Made by a program: the position numbers and the translations under genes. A DNA stretch of 64,000 bases from Zeugodacus cucurbitae (Eukaryota; Arthropoda; Insecta; Diptera; Tephritidae). A model generated the notes under the pieces. The model had not been told where the DNA came from and made no database searches. It was given only the letters and a program-made list of their open reading frames with translations. The stretch is from positions 22,190,001-22,254,000 of the forward strand of contig NC_071670.1 in NCBI RefSeq assembly GCF_028554725.1, in the 5' to 3' direction. Position 1 is the first letter of the stretch; each line of letters begins with the position of its first letter. Below, piece by piece: positions 14,501 through 25,861 of this stretch.

Positions 14501-14758
14501 AACATTCTTTATGTTTTTATTTGTCGATAAACAACTTGCAAGAAAGTGAACTTTGATCTTAAATGTGATAAAATACAAAATAAATGATTATGAATAAATG
14601 CTCTTTATGTTTTTATTTGTCAACATTCAACTTGCAAGAATGTGAACTTGATCTTAAATCTGATAAAAATACAAAATAAATGATTATGAATAAACATTCT
14701 TTATGTTTCTATTTGTCGATAAACAACTTGCAAGAAAGTGAACTTTAATATTAAATGT
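6362..14758 (+). repeat. 4105 bp higher-order repeat, two units plus a partial third
   Basis: Sequence from 6362 recurs at offset 4105. TAAACATTCTTTATGTTTCT at 6481 returns at 10586, ATTCTATATG at 8695 returns at 12800, and ATTCTATATG at 9464 returns at 13569. A convenient unit is 8571-12675 (about 43 monomers); the following partial unit runs 12676 to about 14758. Agreement ends where GATCAAATACG at about 10650 becomes GATAAAATAC at about 14759. Sparse differences are visible: TGTTCCTTATG near 14317 against TGTTCTTTATG, and GATAATGAAATT near 14395 against GATAATAAAATT near 10290. Confidence 0.88.
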
Positions 14759-16385
14759 GATAAAATACAAAATAAATGATTATGAATAAACATTCTTTAT
14801 GTTTTTATTTGTCGGTATTTAACTTGAATAAACATTCTTTATGTTTTTATTTGTCGATATTTAACTTGCAGGAAAGTGAACTTTGATATTAAATGTGATA
14901 AAATACAAAATAAATGATTATGAATAAACATTCTTTATGTTTTTATTTGTCGGTATTTAACTTGCAGGAAAGTGAACTTTTATCTTACATGTGATAAAAT
15001 ACAAAATAAATGATTGTGAATAAAAATACAAAATAAATGATTATGAATAAACATTCACTATGTTTCTATTTGTCGATATTTAACTTGCAAGATAGTGAAC
15101 TTTGATCTTAAATGTGATAAAATACAAAATAAATGATTATGAATAAACATTCATTATATTTTTATTTGTCGATAAACAACTTGCAAGAAAGGGAACTTTG
15201 ATCTTAAAAGTGATAAAATACAAAATAAATGATTATGAATAAATGTTCTTTATGTTTTTATTTGTCAATATTCAACTTGCACGAATGTGAACTTGATCAT
15301 AAATCTGATAAAAATACAAAATAAATGATTATGAGTAAACATTCTTTATGTTTTTATTTGTCGATATTTAACTTGCAAGAAAGTGAACTTGATCATAAAT
15401 CTGATAAAATACAAAATAAATGATTATGAATAAACATTCTTTACGTTTTTATTTTTAATATTCAACTTGCAAGAAAGTGAACTTTGATCTTAAATGTGAT
15501 AAAATACAAAATAAATGATTATGAATAAATGTTCTTTATGTTTCCAGTTGTCGATAAACAACTTGCAAGAAAGTGAACTTTGATCATAAATGTGATAAAA
15601 TACAAAATAAATGATTATGAATAAATGTTCTTTATGTTTTTGTTTGTCAATATTCAACTTGCAAGAATGTGAACTTGATCATAAATCTGATAAAAATACA
15701 AAATAAATGATTATGAGTAAACATTCTTTATGTTTTTATTTGTCGATATTTAACTTGCAAGAAAGTGAACTTGATCATAAATCTGATAAAAATACAAAAT
15801 AAATGATTATGAATAAACATTCTTTATGCTTTTATTTGTCGATATTCAACTTGCAAGAAAAGGAACTTTGATCTTAAATGTGATAAAATACAAAATAAAT
15901 GATTATGAATACATTTTCTTTATGTTTTTATTTGTCAATATTCAACTTGCAAGAATGTGAACTTAATCATAAATCTGATAAAAATACAAAATAAATGATT
16001 ATGAATAAACATTCTTTATGTTTCTATTTGTCGATAAACAACTTGCAAGAAAGTGAACTTTGATATTAAATGTGATAAAATACAAAATAAATGATTATGA
16101 ATAAACATTCTTTATGTTTTTATTTGTCGATATTTAACTTGCAGGAAAGTGAACTTTTATCTTACATGTGATAAAATACAAAATAAATGATTATGAATAA
16201 ATGTTCTTTATGTTTTTATTTGTCAATATTCAATTTGCTAGAATGTGAACTTTGATATTAAATGTGATAAAATACAAAATAAATGATTAGGAATAAACAT
16301 TCTTTATGTTTTTATTTGTCGATAAACAACTTGCAAGAAAATGAACTTGATCATAAATCTGATAAAAATACAAAATAAATGATTA
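14759..16385 (+). repeat. Satellite section: boundary mosaic
   Basis: About 17 monomers lie between the 4105 bp domain and the 2476 bp duplication. The section holds the first ATTCACTATG marker (15053), a marker later found close to every MITE and in the right-hand domain. It also holds a unique TGATTGTGAATAAAAATAC junction near 15011 and a scrambled monomer at 14816-14830. No gene or transposon is seen. Confidence 0.75.
14816..14830 (+). other. Truncated monomer junction
   Basis: TCGGTATTTAACTTG is joined directly to AATAAACATTC. The remainder of that monomer and the start of the next, about 70 bp, are missing. The join falls at a short TTGAATAA-like overlap, consistent with an illegitimate deletion. 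I see this junction only once. Confidence 0.7.
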
Positions 16386-19300
16386 TGAGTAAACATTCTT
16401 TATGTTTTTATTTGTCGATATTTAACTTGCAAGAAAGTGAACTTGATCATGAATCTGATAAAAATACAAAATAAATGATTATGAATAAACATTCTTTATG
16501 TTTCTATTTGTCGATAAACAACTTGCAAGAATGTGATTATGAGTAAACATTCTTTATGTTTTTATTTGTCGATATTTAACTTGCAAGTAAATGATTATGA
16601 ATAAATGTTCTTTATGTTTTTATTTGTCAATATTCAACTTGCAAGAATGTGAACTTGATCATAAATCTGATAAAAATACAAAATAAATGATTATGAATAA
16701 ACAATCTTTATGTTTCTATTTGTCGATAAACATCTTGCAAGAAAGTGAACTTTGATATTAAATGTGATAAAATACAAAATAAATGATTATGAATAAACAT
16801 TCTTTATGTTTTTATTTGTCGATATTTAACTTGCAGGAAAGTTAACTTTTATCTTACATGTGATAAAATACAAAATAAATGATTATGAATAAATGTTCTT
16901 TATGTTTTTATTTGTCAATATTCAATTTGCTAGAATGTGAACTTTGATATTAAATGTGATAAAAATACAAAATAAATCATTATGAATAAACATTCTTTAT
17001 GTTTTTATTTGTCGATATTTAACTTGCAGGAAAGTGAACTTTGATATTAAATGTGATAAAATACAAAATAAATGATTAGGAATAAACATTCTTTATGTTT
17101 TTATTTGTCGATAAACATCTTGCAAGAAAGTGAACTTTGATATTAAATGTGATAAAATACAAAATAAATGATTAGGAATAAACATTCTTTATGTTTTTAT
17201 TTGTCGATATTTAAATTGCAGGAAAGTGAACTTTTATCTTAAATCTGATAAAATATAAAATAAATGATAATGAATAAATGTTCTTTATGTTTCCAGTTGT
17301 CGATAAACAACTCGCAAGAAAGTGAACTTTGATCTTAAATGTGATAAAAATACAAAATAAATGATTATGAATAAACATTCTTTATGTTTCTATTTGTCGA
17401 TAAACAACTTGCAAGAAAGTGAACTTTGATAATAAATGTGATAAAATACAAAATAAATGATTATGAATAAACATTCTTTATGTTTTTATTTGTCGGTATT
17501 TAACTTGCAGGAAAGTGAACTTTTATCTTACATGTGATAAAATACAAAATAAATGATTATGAATAAATGTTCTTTATGTTTTTATTTGTCAATATTCAAC
17601 TTGCTAGAATGTGAACTTTGATATTAAATGTGATAAAATACAAAATAAATGATTATGAATAAACATTCTTTATGTTTTTATTTGTCGGTATTTAACTTGC
17701 GGAAAAGTGAACTTTTATCTTACATGTGATAAAATACAAAATAAATGATTATGAATAAATGTTCTTTATGTTTTTATTTGTCGGTATTTAACTTGCAGGA
17801 AAGTGAACTTTTATCTTGCATGTGATAAATCACAAAATAAATGATTATGAATAAACATTCTTTATGTTTTTATTTGTCGATATTCAACTTGCTAGAATGT
17901 GAACTTTGATATTAAATGTGATAAAATACAAAATAAATGATTATGAGTAAGCATTCTTTATGTTTTTATTTGTCGGTATTTAACTTGCAGGAAAGTGAAC
18001 TTTTATCTTACATGTGATAAAATACAAAATAAATGATTATGAATAAATGTTCTTTATGTTTTTATTTGTCGGTATTTAACTTGCAGGAAAGTGAACTTTT
18101 ATCTTACATGTGATAAAATACAAAATAAATGATTATGAATAAACATTCTTTATGTTTTTATTTGTCGATATTCAACTTGCAGGAAAGTGAACTTTGATAT
18201 TAAATGTGATAAAATACAAAATAAATGATTATGAGTAAGCATTCTTTATGTTTTTATTTGTCGGTATTTAACTTGCAGGAAAGTGAACTTTTATCTTACA
18301 TGTGATAAAATACAAAATAAATGATTATGAATAAAAATACAAAATAAATGATTATGAATAAACATTCACTATGTTTCTATTTGTCGATATTTAACTTGCA
18401 AGATAGTGAACTTTGATCTTAAATGTGATAAAATACAAAATAAATGATTATGAATAAACATTCATTATGTTTTTATTTGTCGATAAACAACTTGCAAGAA
18501 AACGAACTTTGATCTTAAAAGTGATAAAATACAAAATAAATGATTAGGAATAAACATTCTTTATGTTTTTATTTGTCGATAAACAACTTGCAAGAAAATG
18601 AACTTGATCATAAATCTGATAAAAATACAAAATAAATGATTATGAGTAAACATTCTTTATGTTTTTATTTGTCGATATTCAACTTGCAGGAAAGTGAACT
18701 TTGATATTAAATGTGATAAAATACAAAATAAATGATTATGAGTAAGCATTCTTTATGTTTTTATTTGTCGGTATTTAACTTGCAGGAAAGTGAACTTTTA
18801 TCTTACATGTGATAAAATACAAAATAAATGATTATGAATAAAAATACAAAATAAATGATTATGAATAAACATTCTTTATGTTTTTATTTGTCGATATTTA
18901 ACTTGCAAGAAAGTGAACTTGATCATGAATCTGATAAAAATACAAAATAAATGATTATGAATAAACATTCTTTATGTTTCTATTTGTCGATAAACAACTT
19001 GCAAGAATGTGATTATGAGTAAACATTCTTTATGTTTTTATTTGTCGATATTTAACTTGCAAGTAAATGATTATGAATAAATGTTCTTTATGTTTTTATT
19101 TGTCAATATTCAACTTGCAAGAATGTGAACTTGATCATAAATCTGATAAAAATACAAAATAAATGATTATGAATAAACAATCTTTATGTTTCTATTTGTC
19201 GATAAACATCTTGCAAGAAAGTGAACTTTGATATTAAATGTGATAAAATACAAAATAAATGATTATGAATAAACATTCTTTATGTTTTTATTTGTCGATA

Positions 19301-20442
19301 TTTAACTTGCAGGAAAGTTAACTTTTATCTTACATGTGATAAAATACAAAATAAATGATTATGAATAAATGTTCTTTATGTTTTTATTTGTCAATATTCA
19401 ATTTGCTAGAATGTGAACTTTGATATTAAATGTGATAAAAATACAAAATAAATGATTATGAATAAACATTCTTTATGTTTTTATTTGTCGATATTTAACT
19501 TGCAGGAAAGTGAACTTTGATATTAAATGTGATAAAATACAAAATAAATGATTAGGAATAAACATTCTTTATGTTTTTATTTGTCGATAAACATCTTGCA
19601 AGAAAGTGAACTTTGATATTAAATGTGATAAAATACAAAATAAATGATTAGGAATAAACATTCTTTATGTTTTTATTTGTCGATATTTAAATTGCAGGAA
19701 AGTGAACTTTTATCTTAAATCTGATAAAATATAAAATAAATGATAATGAATAAATGTTCTTTATGTTTCCAGTTGTCGATAAACAACTCGCAAGAAAGTG
19801 AACTTTGATCTTAAATGTGATAAAAATACAAAATAAATGATTATGAATAAACATTCTTTATGTTTCTATTTGTCGATAAACAACTTGCAAGAAAGTGAAC
19901 TTTGATAATAAATGTGATAAAATACAAAATAAATGATTATGAATAAACATTCTTTATGTTTTTATTTGTCGGTATTTAACTTGCGGAAAAGTGAACTTTT
20001 ATCTTACATGTGATAAAATACAAAATAAATGATTATGAATAAATGTTCTTTATGTTTTTATTTGTCGGTATTTAACTTGCAGGAAAGTGAACTTTTATCT
20101 TGCATGTGATAAAATACAAAATAAATGATTATGAATAAACATTCTTTATGTTTTTATTTGTCGATATTCAACTTGCTAGAATGTGAACTTTGATATTAAA
20201 TGTGATAAAATACAAAATAAGTGATTATGAGTAAGCATTCTTTATGTTTTTATTTGTCGGTATTTAACTTGAAGGAAAGTGAACTTTTATCTTACATGTG
20301 ATAAAATACAAAATAAATGATTATGAATAAATGTTCTTTATGTTTTTATTTGTCGGTATTTAACTTGCAGGAAAGTGAACTTTTATCTTACATGTGATAA
20401 AATACAAAATAAATGATTATGAATAAACATTCTTTATGTTTT
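16386..20442 (+). repeat. 2476 bp duplication (about 16.4-18.16 kb and 18.86-20.44 kb)
   Basis: GATCATGAATCTG at 16445 recurs at 18921, and the shortened-monomer word GCAAGAATGTGATTATGAG near 16525 recurs near 19001; both give an offset of 2476. From about 17.5 kb the offset falls to 2284 because the right copy lacks two monomers (192 bp): the step from TTGCAGGAAAG to TTGCGGAAAAG present at 17.50-17.70 kb is skipped at about 19.97 kb. A single-copy slip occurs at 17826, ATAAATCACAAAAT for ATAAAATACAAAAT. Confidence 0.8.
16521..16595 (+). repeat. Two consecutive shortened monomers
   Basis: GCAAGAATGTGATTATGAGT joins the end of one monomer to GATTATGAG of the next, and AACTTGCAAGTAAATGATT does the same again about 60 bp later. 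Both lack the GTGAACTT-to-TACAAAAT part. The pair is copied intact at about 18997-19070, so both deletions pre-date the 2476 bp duplication. Confidence 0.8.
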
Positions 20443-21121
20443 TATTTGTCGGTATTTAACTTGCAGGAAAGTGAACTTTTATCTTACATGTGATAAAATA
20501 CAAAATAAATGATTATGAATAAATGTTCTTTATGTTTTTATTTGTCAATATTCAACTTGCTAGAATGTGAACTTTGATATTAAATGTGATAAAATACAAA
20601 ATAAATGATTATGAATAAACATTCTTTATGTTTTTATTTGTCGGTATTTAACTTGCGGAAAAGTGAACTTTTATCTTACATGTGATAAAATACAAAATAA
20701 ATGATTATGAATAAATGTTCTTTATGTTTTTATTTGTCGGTATTTAACTTGCAGGAAAGTGAACTTTTATCTTGCATGTGATAAAATACAAAATAAATGA
20801 TTATGAATAAACATTCTTTATGTTTTTATTTGTCGATATTCAACTTGCTAGAATGTGAACTTTGATATTAAATGTGATAAAATACAAAATAAGTGATTAT
20901 GAGTAAGCATTCTTTATGTTTTTATTTGTCGGTATTTAACTTGCAGGAAAGTGAACTTTTATCTTACATGTGATAAAATACAAAATAAATGATTATGAAT
21001 AAATGTTCTTTATGTTTTTATTTGTCGGTATTTAACTTGCAGGAAAGTGAACTTTTATCTTACATGTGATAAAATACAAAATAAATGATTATGAATAAAC
21101 ATTCTTTATGTTTTTATTTGT
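19915..21121 (+). repeat. 672 bp tandem duplication (seven monomers)
   Basis: About 19915-20449 matches 20587-21121 at offset 672. TTGCGGAAAAG at 19981 returns at 20653, and the rare AAATAAGTGATTATGAG near 20216 returns near 20888. One difference is visible, ACTTGAAGG at about 20269 against ACTTGCAGG. 672 is 7 x 96, an in-register unequal exchange. Confidence 0.82.
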
Positions 21122-21664
21122 CGATATTCAACTTGCAGGAAAGTGAACTTTGATATTAAATGTGATAAAATACAAAATAAATGATTATGAGTAAGCATTC
21201 TTTATGTTTTTATTTGTCGGTATTTAACTTGCAGGAAAGTGAACTTTTATCTTACATGTGATAAAATACAAAATAAATGATTATGAATAAAAATACAAAA
21301 TAAATGATTATGAATAAACATTCACTATGTTTCTATTTGTCGATATTTAACTTGCAAGATAGTGAACTTTGATCTTAAATGTGATAAAATACAAAATAAA
21401 TGATTATGAATAAACATTCATTATGTTTTTATTTGTCGATAAACAACTTGCAAGAAAACGAACTTTGATCTTAAAAGTGATAAAATACAAAATAAATGAT
21501 TATGAATAAATGTTCTTTATGTTTTTATTTGTCAATATTCAACTTGCAAGAATGTGAACTTGATCATAAATCTGATAAAATACAAAATAAATGATTATGA
21601 ATAAATGTTCTTTATGTTTTTATTTTTAATATTCAACTCGCAAGAAAGTGAACTTTGACCTTAA
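21122..21664 (+). repeat. Left flank block of MITE copy 1
   Basis: This run of monomers is repeated upstream of every MITE copy. It includes a shortened GAATAAAAATAC monomer (absent before copies 3-7), the ATTCACTATG monomer (21320), ATTCATTATG with GAAAACGAAC, and a TATTTTTAATATTCAACTCG monomer that is the insertion target. Its constant order before all seven copies shows that the flank was amplified together with the element. Confidence 0.85.
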
Positions 21665-22032
21665 CAGCCGGTTTCACGAAAGTTTTTAATTGAAAATTAA
21701 GTTCCATTTAATTTTAATTTTAATTTTTATTCAACTTTGCACTTAAATTTCCTGCGTTTCACCATTATTGACATTTGGCATCAAAAAAATTAAAAGGCAG
21801 GGATGTTAGTAAGAATAACAGCTGATTTATGTAAACAAATAAGTTGTATTTCTTTGTCAAAATGGTAAACAAATGGGAATTCAGCTGATAGAAAAGCGTA
21901 ACCATGGTTACATATGACAGTATTTAAATAATATTTAAATGGCAAAGCGTGACCATTTAAATAAAAATTAAGTCAAATGGTGGAACTGAAATTAATTATT
22001 TTTCACTTAAATTTGTTTCGTGAAACCGGCTG
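21665..22032. mobile_element. MITE copy 1 (368 bp non-autonomous DNA transposon)
   Basis: The element begins CAGCCGGTTTCACGAAA (21665-21681) and ends with its perfect reverse complement (22016-22032), a 17 bp terminal inverted repeat. It is flanked by TAA on both sides (21662-21664 and 22033-22035). Weaker subterminal symmetry continues inwards: AGTTCCA at 21700-21706 faces TGGAACT at 21981-21987. Internal features are a 14 bp palindrome GTAACCATGGTTAC (21898-21911), an 11 bp-arm hairpin (21932-21942 with 21953-21963) and a 13 bp near-direct repeat AAAGCGTRACCAT (21893 and 21944). There is no transposase frame. A 3 bp TAA/TTA duplication is known for PIF/Harbinger elements, but the termini are not a type I recognise, so the superfamily is tentative. 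Confidence 0.9.
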
Positions 22033-22035
22033 TAA

Positions 22036-22810
22036 ATGTGTTAAAATACGAAATAAATGATTATGAATTTATTTTCTTTATGTTTTTATTTGTCGATATT
22101 CAACTTGCACGAAAGTGAACTTTTATCTTAAATCTGATAAAATGTAAAATAAATGATTATGAATAAATGTTCTTTATGTTTTTATTTTTAATATTCAACT
22201 CGCAAGAAAGTGAACTTTGACCTTAAATGTGTTAAAATACGAAATAAATGATTATGAATTTATTTTCTTTATGTTTTTATTTGTCGATATTCAACTTGCA
22301 CGAAAGTGAACTTTTATCTTAAATCTGATAAAATGTAAAATAAATGATTATGAATAAATGTTCTTTATGTTTCCAGTTGTCGATAAACAATTTGCAAGAA
22401 AGCGAACTTTGATCTTAAATGTGATAAAATACAAAATAAATGATTATGAATTTATTTTCTTTATGTTTTTATTTGTCGATATTTAACTTGCAAGAAAGTG
22501 AACTTGATCATAAATCTGATAAAAATACAAAATAAATGATTATGAATAAACAATCTTTATGTTTCTATTTGTCGATAAACATCTTGCAAGAAAGTGAACT
22601 TTGATATTAAATGTGATAAAATACAAAATAAATGATTATGAATAAATGTTCTTTATGTTTTTATTTGTCAATATTCAACTTGCAAGAATGTGAACTTGAT
22701 CATAAATCTGATAAAAATACAAAATAAATGATTATGAATAAACAATCTTTATGTTTCTATTTGTCGATAAACATCTTGCAAGAAAGTGAACTTTGATATT
22801 AAATGTGATA
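22036..22810 (+). repeat. Right flank block of MITE copy 1
   Basis: Starts with two rounds of an approximately 191 bp dimer (GTGTTAAAATACG monomer with AATTTATTTTC, then AAATGTAAAATAAATG monomer), which is characteristic of the right side of every MITE. It then passes to ordinary monomers with ACAATCTTTATG (about 22550 and 22742), a variant otherwise seen at 16700 and 19180. The switch suggests an exchange with the 16-19 kb domain. Confidence 0.75.
22224..22226. other. Empty MITE target site in a neighbouring monomer
   Basis: The monomer two units downstream of MITE copy 1 reads GACCTTAAATGTGTTAAAAT with no insertion, where the filled site reads GACCT-TAA-element-TAA-ATGTGTT. This paralogous empty site fixes the target duplication as TAA. 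Equivalent empty monomers follow the other copies at 26053, 29261, 33340, 43707, 47787 and 50995, each about 191 bp past the element's right TAA. Confidence 0.88.
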
Positions 22811-24882
22811 AAATACAAAATAAATGATTATGAATAAACATTCTTTATGTTTTTATTTGTCGATATTTAACTTGCAGGAAAGTGAACTTTGATATTAAAT
22901 GTGATAAAATACAAAATAAATGATTAGGAATAAACATTCTTTATGTTTTTATTTGTCGATATTTAAATTGCAGGAAAGTGAACTTTTATCTTACATGTGA
23001 TAAAATACAAAATAAATGATTATGAAATCATGTTCTTTATGTTTTTATTTGTCGATATTCAACTTGCACGAAAGTGAACTTTTATCTTAAATCTGATAAA
23101 ATATAAAATAAATGATAATGAATAAATGTTCTTTATGTTTCCAGTTGTCGATAAACAACTCGCAAGAAAGTGAACTTTGATCTTAAATGTGATAAAAATA
23201 CAAAATAAATGATTATGAATAAACATACTTTATGTTTCTATTTGTCGATAAACAACTTGCAAGAAAGTGAACCTTGATAATAAATGTGATAAAATACAAA
23301 ATAAATGATTATGAATAAACATTCTTTATGTTTTTATTTGTCGGTATTTAACTTGCAGGAAAGTGAACTTTTATCTTACATGTGATAAAATACAAAATAA
23401 ATGATTATGAATAAATGTTCTTTATGTTTTTATTTGTCAATATTCAACTTGCTAGAATGTGAACTTTGATATTAAATGTGATAAAATACAAAATAAATGA
23501 TTATGAATAAACATTCTTTATGTTTTTATTTGTCGGTATTTAACTTGCGGAAAAGTGAACTTTTATCTTACATGTGATAAAATACAAAATAAATGATTAT
23601 GAATAAATGTTCTTTATGTTTTTATTTGTCGGTATTTAACTTGCAGGAAAGTGAACTTTTATCTTACATGTGATAAAATACAAATTAAATGATTATGAAT
23701 AAATGTTCTTTATGTTTTTATTTGTCAATATTCAACTTGCTAGAATGTGAACTTTGATATTAAATGTGATAAAATACAAAATAAATGATTATGAATAAAC
23801 ATTCTTCTTGCAGGAAAGTTAACTTTTATCTTACATGTGATAAAATACAAAATAAATGATTATGAATAAATGTTCTTTATGTTTTTATTTGTCAATATTC
23901 AATTTGCTAGAATGTGAACTTTGATATTAAATGTGATAAAAATACAAAATAAATGATTATGAATAAACATTCTTTATGTTTTTATTTGTCGATATTTAAC
24001 TTGCAGGAAAGTGAACTTTGATATTAAATGTGATAAAATACAAAATAAATGATTAGGAATAAACATTCTTTATGTTTTTATTTGTCGATATTTAAATTGC
24101 AGGAAAGTGAACTTTTATCTTACATGTGATAAAATACAAAATAAATGATTATGAAATCATGTTCTTTATGTTTTTATTTGTCGATATTCAACTTGCACGA
24201 AAGTGAACTTTTATCTTAAATCTGATAAAATATAAAATAAATGATAATGAATAAATGTTCTTTATGTTTCCAGTTGTCGATAAACAACTCGCAAGAAAGT
24301 GAACTTTGATCTTAAATGTGATAAAAATACAAAATAAATGATTATGAATAAACATACTTTATGTTTCTATTTGTCGATAAACAACTTGCAAGAAAGTGAA
24401 CCTTGATAATAAATGTGATAAAATACAAAATAAATGATTATGAATAAACATTCTTTATGTTTTTATTTGTCGGTATTTAACTTGCAGGAAAGTGAACTTT
24501 TATCTTACATGTGATAAAATACAAAATAAATGATTATGAATAAATGTTCTTTATGTTTTTATTTGTCAATATTCAACTTGCTAGAATGTGAACTTTGATA
24601 TTAAATGTGATAAAATACAAAATAAATGATTATGAATAAACATTCTTTATGTTTTTATTTGTCGGTATTTAACTTGCGGAAAAGTGAACTTTTATCTTAC
24701 ATGTGATAAAATACAAAATAAATGATTATGAATAAATGTTCTTTATGTTTTTATTTGTCGGTATTTAACTTGCAGGAAAGTGAACTTTTATCTTACATGT
24801 GATAAAATACAAATTAAATGATTATGAATAAATGTTCTTTATGTTTTTATTTGTCAATATTCAACTTGCTAGAATGTGAACT
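22811..24882 (+). repeat. 1129 bp tandem duplication
   Basis: About 22811-23753 is repeated at 23940-24882. ATGAAATCATG at 23022 returns at 24151, and the shared single-base variants AACATACTTTATG and GTGAACCTTGATAAT appear in both copies and nowhere else that I noticed. These private variants mark the second copy as a direct derivative of the first. Confidence 0.82.
23805..23822 (+). other. Deletion junction at ATTCTT/CTTGCAGG
   Basis: ACATTCTT is joined directly to CTTGCAGGAAAG, omitting about 25 bp between the two CTT words of a normal monomer. It lies between the two copies of the 1129 bp duplication, so it may be the scar of that event. Confidence 0.7.
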
Positions 24883-25493
24883 TTTATCTTACATGTGATA
24901 AAATACAAAATAAATGATTATGAATAAACATTCTTTATGTTTTTATTTGTCGATATTCAACTTGCAGGAAAGTGAACTTTGATATTAAATGTGATAAAAT
25001 ACAAAATAAATGATTATGAGTAAGCATTCTTTATGTTTTTATTTGTCGGTATTTAACTTGCAGGAAAGTGAACTTTTATCTTACATGTGATAAAATACAA
25101 AATAAATGATTATGAATAAAAATACAAAATAAATGATTATGAATAAACATTCACTATGTTTCTATTTGTCGATATTTAACTTGCAAGATAGTGAACTTTG
25201 ATCTTAAATGTGATAAAATACAAAATAAATGATTATGAATAAACATTCATTATGTTTTTATTTGTCGATAAACAACTTGCAAGAAAACGAACTTTGATCT
25301 TAAAAGTGATAAAATACAAAATAAATGATTATGAATAAATGTTCTTTATGGTTTTATTTGTCAATATTCAACTTGCAAGAATGTGAACTTGATCATAAAT
25401 CTGATAAAATACAAAATAAATGATTATGAATAAATGTTCTTTATGTTTTTATTTTTAATATTCAACTCGCAAGAAAGTGAACTTTGACCTTAA
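24883..25493 (+). repeat. Left flank block of MITE copy 2
   Basis: Same monomer order as the flank of copy 1 (about 21060-21664): CGATATTCAACTTGCAGG, GAGTAAGC, shortened GAATAAAAATAC, ATTCACTATG (25149), ATTCATTATG, GAAAACGAAC, then the target monomer. A private change is ATGGTTTTATTTG at about 25349. Confidence 0.82.
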
Positions 25494-25861
25494 CAGCCGG
25501 TTTCACGAAAGTTTTTAATTGAAAATTAAGTTCCATTTAATTTTAATTTTAATTTTTATTCAACTTTGCACTTAAATTTCCTGCATTTCACCATTATTGA
25601 CATTTGGCATCAAAAAAATTAAAAGGCAGGGATGTTAGTAAGAATAACAGCTGATTTATGTAAACAAATAAGTTGTATTTCTTTGTCAAAATGGTAAACA
25701 AATGGGAATTCAGCTGATAGAAAAGCGTAACCATGGTTACATATGACAGTATTTAAATAATATTTAAATGGCAAAGCGTGACCATTTAAATAAAAATTAA
25801 GTCAAATGGTGGAACTGAAATTAATTATTTTTCACTTAAATTTGTTTCGTGAAACTGGCTG
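25494..25861. mobile_element. MITE copy 2
   Basis: 368 bp, the same ends and TAA flanks as copy 1. Like copy 1 it has ATTTAATTTTAATTTTAAT in the left arm, where copies 3-7 have an A at the second block (TTAATTATAATTTTAAT). Private changes are CTGCATTTCACC near 25580 and GAAACTGGCTG in the right terminal repeat, which breaks one pairing. Copies 1 and 2 therefore form one branch. Confidence 0.9.

Noticed and set aside
21665..22032. Solo LTR or SINE in place of the MITE
   Set aside because: Ends are inverted repeats, not TG...CA; there is no poly(A) tail or tRNA-like head, and the target duplication is 3 bp rather than 4-6 bp or longer.
21663..22034. TA target site with ACAGCCGG ends (Tc1/mariner type)
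   Set aside because: Symmetric ends with an outer A/T would leave only a 1 bp duplication; a TA duplication would leave the termini unequal.
21661..22036. TTAA target site (piggyBac type)
   Set aside because: TTAA precedes the element on the left but the right side reads GTAA; only TAA is duplicated when compared with the empty monomer.
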